Source: Sphingomicrobium aestuariivivum (GTDB lineage: Bacteria > Pseudomonadota > Alphaproteobacteria > Sphingomonadales > Sphingomonadaceae). Taken from it: 64,000 nucleotides of DNA. The notes under the pieces were generated by a model. That model saw nothing but the letters and a program-made list of their open reading frames with translations, was not told the origin of the DNA and ran no database searches. Of the stretch, positions 59,319 to 64,000 are shown piece after piece. Position 1 is the first letter of the stretch. Each line of letters opens with the position of its first letter. Where the stretch lies: NCBI RefSeq assembly GCF_024721585.1, contig NZ_CP102629.1, positions 992,001 to 1,056,000 on the forward strand. The letters run 5' to 3'. The position numbers were made by a program, and so were the translations under genes.

Positions 59319-60910
59319 CAGAGCTTCTCCCACGCCGGTTTCCTCAAGGAACGGCGTTTCCTGCTCCGCGTCGAGCTTGTCGCCCGCCGTGCGCTGCCGC
59401 CCGCCATCGAGCCGAGGATGCCGCGCAGGATCGCATTGCCGATCTGGCGGCCGATCTTGTTGACGATGGTGCGCTCGACCGCCTTGCCGATCTTGTCGAC
59501 GGTCGAGGAGGAACGACGGCCCGAGGTCCGGCGCGCGGCGCGTTCGGCCTTCTCGCGCGCTTCTTCCTCGGCGAGGCGGGCTTCTTCTTCGGCGGCGGCC
59601 TTCGCCTTCTCCGCCGCGCGCGCCTCGAGCACCTCCTCGGCGCTCTCGCGGTCGACGGCGGTGTCGTAGCGGGTGCCGATACCGTCGGCGGCCATGATCA
59701 TCGCCCGCTCGCCGGTCGAGATGGTGCCGGCCCGTGCGCGCGGCGGCTTGACCAGCGTGCGTTCGACGGGGGTGGGCGCGCCTTCCGCGTCGAGGGTGGA
59801 GACCAGCGCCTCGCCCACCTTCAGCTCGGTGATCGCGGTGGCGACGTCCAGCCCGGGGTTGCGGCGGAAGGTCTCGGCGGCGCTGCGCACGGCTTTCTCG
59901 TCGCGCGGGGTGAAGGCGCGGAGCGCATGCTGGACACGGTTGCCGAGCTGGCCCGCCACTTCGTCGGGAATGTCGATCGGGTTCTGGGTGACGAAATAGA
60001 CGCCCACGCCCTTCGAGCGGATGAGGCGCACCACCTGCTCGACCTTCTCGACCAGCGCGTCCGGCGCGTCGTCGAAGAGCAGGTGCGCCTCGTCAAAGAA
60101 GAAGACGAGCTTGGGCTTGTCGGGATCGCCGACCTCGGGAAGCTCCTCGAACAGCTCGCTGAGCAGCCAGAGGAGGAAGGTCGAATAAAGGCGCGGGCTG
60201 CGCATCAGGTCGGAGGCGGCGAGGATGTTGACCACCCCGCGCCCCTTGTCGTCCAGCGCGATGAAATCCTCGAGGTCGAGCGCGGGCTCGCCGAAGAAGA
60301 GGTCGCCGCCCTGCGTGCGCAGTTGGAGGAGCTTGCGCTGGATCGCGCCGATGCTCGCGGTCGAGACATTGCCATAGTCGAGCGTGAGCTCTTTCCTACG
60401 CTCGCCGACATTGACCAGCATCGCCTGCAAATCGTCGAGGTCGAGGAGCAGCAGCCCCTCGGCATCGGCGAGGTGGAAGGCGATGGTGAGCACGCCTTCC
60501 TGCGTGTCGTTCAAGTCCATCAGGCGCGCGAGCAGGAGCGGCCCCATCTCGCTCACCGTGGTGCGGACGGGGTGCCCCTGTTTGCCGAACAGGTCCCAGA
60601 AACGGACGGGAAAGTCCTCATAGGCATAGTCGTCGTAGCCGATCTTCGCCGCGCGCTTGGTGAAAGGTTCGTGCAGTTTGTGCGTCGCCGATCCGGGCAG
60701 CGCCATGCCCGCAAGGTCGCCTTTCACGTCGGCGAGGAAGACGGGAACGCCGGCGCGCGAAAAACCCTCGGCGAGGCCTTGCAGCGTGATCGTCTTGCCG
60801 GTGCCGGTCGCGCCCGCGATCAGTCCGTGACGGTTGGCACGGTCGAGGCGGAGCGACTGGCGGGGCCCGTCCTCGCCTGCCGTGCCGATGAAGATAGTCT
60901 CACTGTCCAA
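59318..60910 (-). CDS. HerA-type ATPase/helicase (DUF853 family)
   Basis: A 530-residue FtsK/HerA-superfamily ATPase. Walker A is GATGTGKT (Lys39) and Walker B is FFFDEAHLLFDD near residue 270; an arginine finger-type region and RSKGVGVYFVTQNPIDIPDEVAGQLGNR follow. Residues 430-480 are a charged helix (Ala/Glu/Lys-rich), then a basic tail. The DUF853 group is widely conserved and poorly characterised, related to DNA-pumping HerA but here without NurA. It is co-translated with the NTF2-like gene. Confidence 0.9.
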   Translation of the reverse strand: MDSETIFIGTAGEDGPRQSLRLDRANRHGLIAGATGTGKTITLQGLAEGFSRAGVPVFLADVKGDLAGMALPGSATHKLHEPFTKRAAKIGYDDYAYEDFPVRFWDLFGKQGHPVRTTVSEMGPLLLARLMDLNDTQEGVLTIAFHLADAEGLLLLDLDDLQAMLVNVGERRKELTLDYGNVSTASIGAIQRKLLQLRTQGGDLFFGEPALDLEDFIALDDKGRGVVNILAASDLMRSPRLYSTFLLWLLSELFEELPEVGDPDKPKLVFFFDEAHLLFDDAPDALVEKVEQVVRLIRSKGVGVYFVTQNPIDIPDEVAGQLGNRVQHALRAFTPRDEKAVRSAAETFRRNPGLDVATAITELKVGEALVSTLDAEGAPTPVERTLVKPPRARAGTISTGERAMIMAADGIGTRYDTAVDRESAEEVLEARAAEKAKAAAEEEARLAEEEAREKAERAARRTSGRRSSSTVDKIGKAVERTIVNKIGRQIGNAILRGILGSMAGGSARRATSSTRSRKRRSLRKPAWEKL

Positions 60911-60967
60911 CGCTAACTCCTCCCCGAGTGGAGGGAGAGGTTAGCGGGACAATGAGGCCATGCAAGC

Positions 60968-62533
60968 CTAGCTTTCGAGTTCGATCCCGACATAGCGGGC
61001 CGGCTGGCGGCCGCGCTGGACGAGGATGAGCACGCTGTCGCGGCCCGCCTCGCGGGCGGCGGCGACGGCGGCATCGACATCGCTCACGCTGCGCACGTCC
61101 TGCCGGTTGACGCGCAAGATCACCTCGCCGCGCTGCAGCCCGCGACGCGCCGCATCGCTGTTGGGGTCGACGCGGCTGATGATGACGCCCTCGAGGTCGT
61201 CCTCGAGGCGCAGCGCCTGGCGGATCTGGTCACTGAGGGGCTGGAGCGTCATGCCCAGCGCATCGCCGCCGTCGGCGGGGGTCTCGTCCTCGCCGGCCAT
61301 GCCGCCCTCGTCGTCATTGCCGACACCAAGCTGCGCGGCCAGCTCCTCGCGGCTCGGGCGCTGGTTGACCGTGACCTGCACGGTGCGGCGGTCGCCGTTG
61401 CGAATGATGGTGAGCGGCACGGTCTCGCCGACCGGCGTGTTGGCGATGAGATAGCTCACGGTGTTGTCGGGGGTCACCGGCGTGCCATCGATCGCGAGGA
61501 TGACGTCGCCCTGCTGGAGGCCGGCCGTGTCGGCGGCCTGGCCGTCGACCACCGAGCGGACGAGTTCGCCGCGCTCCTTGGGAAGGCCGAGCGCATCGGC
61601 GATGTCTTCCGACAGGGGCTGGAGCGAGACACCGAGATAGCCGCGCTCGGGCGCTTCGCCGCGGCGCAGGCTGTTGATCACCGGGATGGCGGCTTCGGCG
61701 GGGATGGCGAGGCCGATGCCCACGCTGGCGCCGGTCGGGCTGATCAACGCCGAATTGATGCCGATGACATTGCCCGCCATGTCGAACATCGGGCCACCCG
61801 AGTTACCCATGTTGATGCTGGCGTCGGTCTGGATGTAGCGGTCGTAAGCCCCGAAACCGGTGATGCCGCGATGCAGCGCCGAGACGATGCCCGCGGTCAC
61901 GGTGCCGCCGAGGCCATAGGGGTTGCCGATGGCGATGATCCAGTCGCCGACGCGCACGCCGTCGCTGTCGCCCCAGTTGACGTACGGCAGGTTCGCCCCC
62001 TCGATCTTGAGGACGGCGAGGTCGCTGTCGGGGTCGCGGCCGACGATGCGGGCCTCATATTCGGTGCGGTCGGGGAAGGTCACATAGACCTCGTCGACGG
62101 TGCCGCCCTGCCCGTCGCGGCTCTCGATGAGATGATTGTTGGTGACGATATAGCCGTCGGGCGAGATGACGAAGCCCGAGCCGAGCGAGCCCGTCTCGCG
62201 CGTCACCGGTTCCTCGCCCTGGTTCTGGCCCTGCTCCTGCCCACGCGGGTTGGGGACACCGAAACGGCGGAAGAACTGGTCGAACGGATCCTGGTTCTGG
62301 CGGCGCTGCACCTCGACCTGCTGGCGGGTCGAGATGTTGACGACCGCGGGCTGGAGCCGCGCGGCGAGATCGGCGAAGCTTTCGGGCGCGCCCTGCACGG
62401 GCACGGGGCGGGCGGCATTCTGCGCCTGCATGCCGGCGAGCTCGCCGCCGGTCATCGAATAGGCACTCCCCCCGAGCAAAAGCGCGGCGGCAATCCCGTA
62501 AACGTAGCGCACGGCGGTCATCTCCTTGGCCAT
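60968..62533 (-). CDS. Periplasmic serine protease/chaperone, Do (DegP/DegQ/HtrA) family
   Basis: A 521-residue protease with an N-terminal signal/anchor (VRYVYGIAAALLLGGSAYS). The trypsin-like domain carries His134 (TNNHLIES), Asp171 (DSDLAVLKI) and Ser245 (GNSGGPMFD). Two PDZ domains follow (about residues 295-390 and 430-515). A Gln/Arg-rich LA loop (residues 75-110) is present, as in DegP. It degrades or refolds misfolded envelope proteins. It lies downstream of hflC on the same strand, with 140 bp between; co-location with hflKC is common. Confidence 0.95.
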   Translation of the reverse strand: MAKEMTAVRYVYGIAAALLLGGSAYSMTGGELAGMQAQNAARPVPVQGAPESFADLAARLQPAVVNISTRQQVEVQRRQNQDPFDQFFRRFGVPNPRGQEQGQNQGEEPVTRETGSLGSGFVISPDGYIVTNNHLIESRDGQGGTVDEVYVTFPDRTEYEARIVGRDPDSDLAVLKIEGANLPYVNWGDSDGVRVGDWIIAIGNPYGLGGTVTAGIVSALHRGITGFGAYDRYIQTDASINMGNSGGPMFDMAGNVIGINSALISPTGASVGIGLAIPAEAAIPVINSLRRGEAPERGYLGVSLQPLSEDIADALGLPKERGELVRSVVDGQAADTAGLQQGDVILAIDGTPVTPDNTVSYLIANTPVGETVPLTIIRNGDRRTVQVTVNQRPSREELAAQLGVGNDDEGGMAGEDETPADGGDALGMTLQPLSDQIRQALRLEDDLEGVIISRVDPNSDAARRGLQRGEVILRVNRQDVRSVSDVDAAVAAAREAGRDSVLILVQRGRQPARYVGIELES

Positions 62534-62673
62534 TCAGTCGTCCTCTTCATCGCATGCATGCTGGTCGAAAGCGAGGCTAGGTTGGCGAGTTGAACGCCAT
62601 TTGAATGGCGCTCTTCGCAACGACCAACGGGCGGCCCGCTTCTACCAAATGCACGTTTCGCGCCTCCGTTGCC

Positions 62674-63537
62674 TCAGCGGCCGGTGAACTCGCGGAAATA
62701 TTCATTGTCCGGCGAGAGCACGACAGAGGCCTCGCCCTTGGGATCGTCGGCGCGGCCGTTCTTCACGAAGGTCGTGCGATAGCTCTGCATCGCGCGATAG
62801 AAATCGTAGAAGTCCGGATCCTGCCCGAAGCTCTCCGCATAGGTGCGCGCGGCATCGGCGTCGGCCTCGGCGCGGATGATCTGCGCCTGCTTGTTGCCCT
62901 GCGCGCGGATGGCGCGGGCTTCCTGCTCGCGCGCGGTGCGCATGCGCTGGAAGGCACTGTCGAGCGGGGAGCCGTCGGGAAGGTCGGCGCGCTTGATGCG
63001 CACGTCGATGATCTCGGCGCCATATTGGCGTGCGACCTCGTCGAGCCCCTGCCGGATATTCTCCATCACGCCCTCGCGCTCGGGGCTGAGCAGCGAGGCG
63101 AAGGGAATGCGGCCGAGCTCGTTCCTGAGCTGCGAGCCGAGGATGGGCCGGAGCGCTTCCTCGACGCGTTCGACGCGCTGGGCGGCGACATACATCTGCA
63201 GCGGATCGGTGATGCGATAGCGTGCGAAGGCGTCGACCTCGAGCCGCAGCTGGTCGGTCGACAGCACGAGCTGCGTGTCCATGTCGATGTCGCGCACGCG
63301 CTTGTCGATCCACACCACATCCTCGGCAAAGGGGATGCGCCAGGTGAGGCCCGCGCCCTCGCCGCCGATGCCCTGCCCCTCGACATAAGGGTTGATGATG
63401 CGTTCGGGCTTGCCGAAGCGCACGACCACGCCCTGGTCGGTCTCGCGCGCCACGGGGAAGGCGGCGACGAGCAGCACGATGAGGAAGAGGACGCCGAAGA
63501 AGGTGGCGAGCGGATGGTTCTTCAAGAGACGGAACAT
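62674..63537 (-). CDS. hflC: Membrane protease modulator HflC (SPFH family)
   Basis: A 287-residue SPFH/prohibitin-domain protein with one N-terminal membrane anchor (HPLATFFGVLFLIVLLVAAFPV). The body (VVRFGKPERIINPYVEGQGIG... WRIPFAEDVVWIDKRV) and the C-terminal coiled coil with DPDFYDFYRAMQSYRTTF match HflC. With HflK it forms a cage around FtsH. Its ATG overlaps the hflK stop by one base, showing coupling. Confidence 0.95.
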   Translation of the reverse strand: MFRLLKNHPLATFFGVLFLIVLLVAAFPVARETDQGVVVRFGKPERIINPYVEGQGIGGEGAGLTWRIPFAEDVVWIDKRVRDIDMDTQLVLSTDQLRLEVDAFARYRITDPLQMYVAAQRVERVEEALRPILGSQLRNELGRIPFASLLSPEREGVMENIRQGLDEVARQYGAEIIDVRIKRADLPDGSPLDSAFQRMRTAREQEARAIRAQGNKQAQIIRAEADADAARTYAESFGQDPDFYDFYRAMQSYRTTFVKNGRADDPKGEASVVLSPDNEYFREFTGR

Positions 63538-64000
63538 TACTGGCCTCCTCCGCTGGTCGCCGTCGTCGTCGCTGGCGTCGAGCGGCGCAGTTCGTTGAGG
63601 GGCAGATAGGGCTGGACCCCGTCGGCGCTGATGATGGTCTTGTCGACGTCACGCAGCACGCGCTCCATCGTCTCGTAATACATGCGCCGCTGGGTCACGC
63701 GGGGCGCGAGGCGATATTCCTGGAAGACCTTGTCGAAGGCCTCGGCCTCGCCCTGCGCCTGCGCGGTGATCTGGAGGGCATAGGCGCGCGCCTCGTTGAT
63801 GAAGCTCTGCGCGTCCTGCTGCGCGGCGGTGACCTGCTTGAAGGCCTCGTTGACCGTCTCGGGCGGGTCGGCGCGCTTGATTTCCACACCACGCATCTCG
63901 ATGCCCGAGCGATAGGCGTCGAGCGTCTGCTGCATCTCGGCCTGCACCTGCGCCTGGATTTCCGAACGGCCCTCGCCGATCGCGTCCTGGAGGCTGGCGT
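63537..64000 (-). CDS. hflK: HflK, C-terminal part (gene continues beyond the window)
   Basis: The last ~153 residues of HflK. The frame is open to the window edge (ASLQDAIGEGRSEIQAQVQAEMQQTLDAYRSGIEMRGVEIKRADPPETVNEAF). The coiled-coil segment EARAYALQITAQAQGEAEAFDKVFQEYRLAPRVTQRRMYYETMERVL is typical. The N-terminal anchor and SPFH start lie outside. The low-complexity tail ends TTTATSGGGQ. Confidence 0.95.
   Translation of the reverse strand, partial: ASLQDAIGEGRSEIQAQVQAEMQQTLDAYRSGIEMRGVEIKRADPPETVNEAFKQVTAAQQDAQSFINEARAYALQITAQAQGEAEAFDKVFQEYRLAPRVTQRRMYYETMERVLRDVDKTIISADGVQPYLPLNELRRSTPATTTATSGGGQ

Noticed and set aside
1-64000. tRNA or rRNA genes
   Set aside because: No cloverleaf-type sequences with TTCGANNC T-arms, CCA ends or rRNA motifs were recognised by eye; a covariance-model scan would be decisive.

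Overview
This 64 kb window is chromosomal DNA of a GC-rich alphaproteobacterium, most likely a member of the Sphingomonadales. The base composition, the local gene orders (TPR protein-bamB-der; ileS-lspA-DUF3035 lipoprotein; rpsM-rpsK-rpoA), the Fur-type operators and the CCCCAGC-tetraloop-GCTGGGG palindromes support this, but no rRNA or species marker fixes the genus. Almost all of it is high-GC and densely coding. The exception is roughly 43.0-45.9 kb, which is clearly poorer in G+C.

Layout. 0-4.2 kb: the end of purL, then an iron block (Bfd-like ferredoxin and bacterioferritin, each behind a Fur-like palindrome) and small enzymes. 3.8-9.6 kb: Hpt protein, der, bamB, TPR protein and panB. 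9.3-16.3 kb: DUF427, ArsC-like protein, an autoregulated TetR/serine hydrolase operon, a Fur-box-led operon (55-aa ORF, ferric-reductase-type membrane protein, PepSY protein), MATE and DMT exporters and purT. 16.4-23.2 kb: AI-2E-type transporter, an OB-fold-like unknown, a large serine hydrolase, a nucleoside-hydrolase-like lipoprotein with guaA, and a lone response regulator. 23.2-29.1 kb: secreted or envelope proteins of unknown role in a tightly coupled run around an L,D-transpeptidase, then a LuxR solo. 29.1-39.3 kb: a prolyl oligopeptidase, a 2271-residue RTX protein built from ~343-residue super-repeats, and a second divergent LuxR solo. 39.4-48.0 kb: the ribosomal alpha operon, split between rpoA and rplQ by a restriction-modification-Vsr island, a DEAD-box helicase and an HTH-repeat protein. 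48.3-58.6 kb: zinc deacylase, ribF, a GIY-YIG nuclease between palindromic repeats, ileS-lspA, a receiver-less CtrA-like regulator, sulfurtransferase and queF. 58.6-64 kb: NTF2-like protein with a HerA-type ATPase, a DegQ/DegP protease and hflC-hflK (cut by the window end).

How it fits together. Housekeeping modules cover purine synthesis (purL, purT, guaA), translation, outer-membrane assembly (bamB), lipoprotein maturation (lspA) and envelope proteolysis (DegP, HflKC). Three similar iron-box palindromes suggest that iron storage/release and a membrane redox operon are controlled together by a Fur-family regulator. The accessory material most worth attention is the RM-Vsr island that separates rplQ from rpoA, the RTX super-repeat protein with an atypical LuxR divergent from it, the GIY-YIG/palindrome cassette, the iron-box operon with its unrecognised small protein, and the CtrA-like DNA-binding protein whose receiver is replaced by a predicted coiled coil. 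No tRNA, rRNA, CRISPR array, insertion sequence or prophage was recognised.
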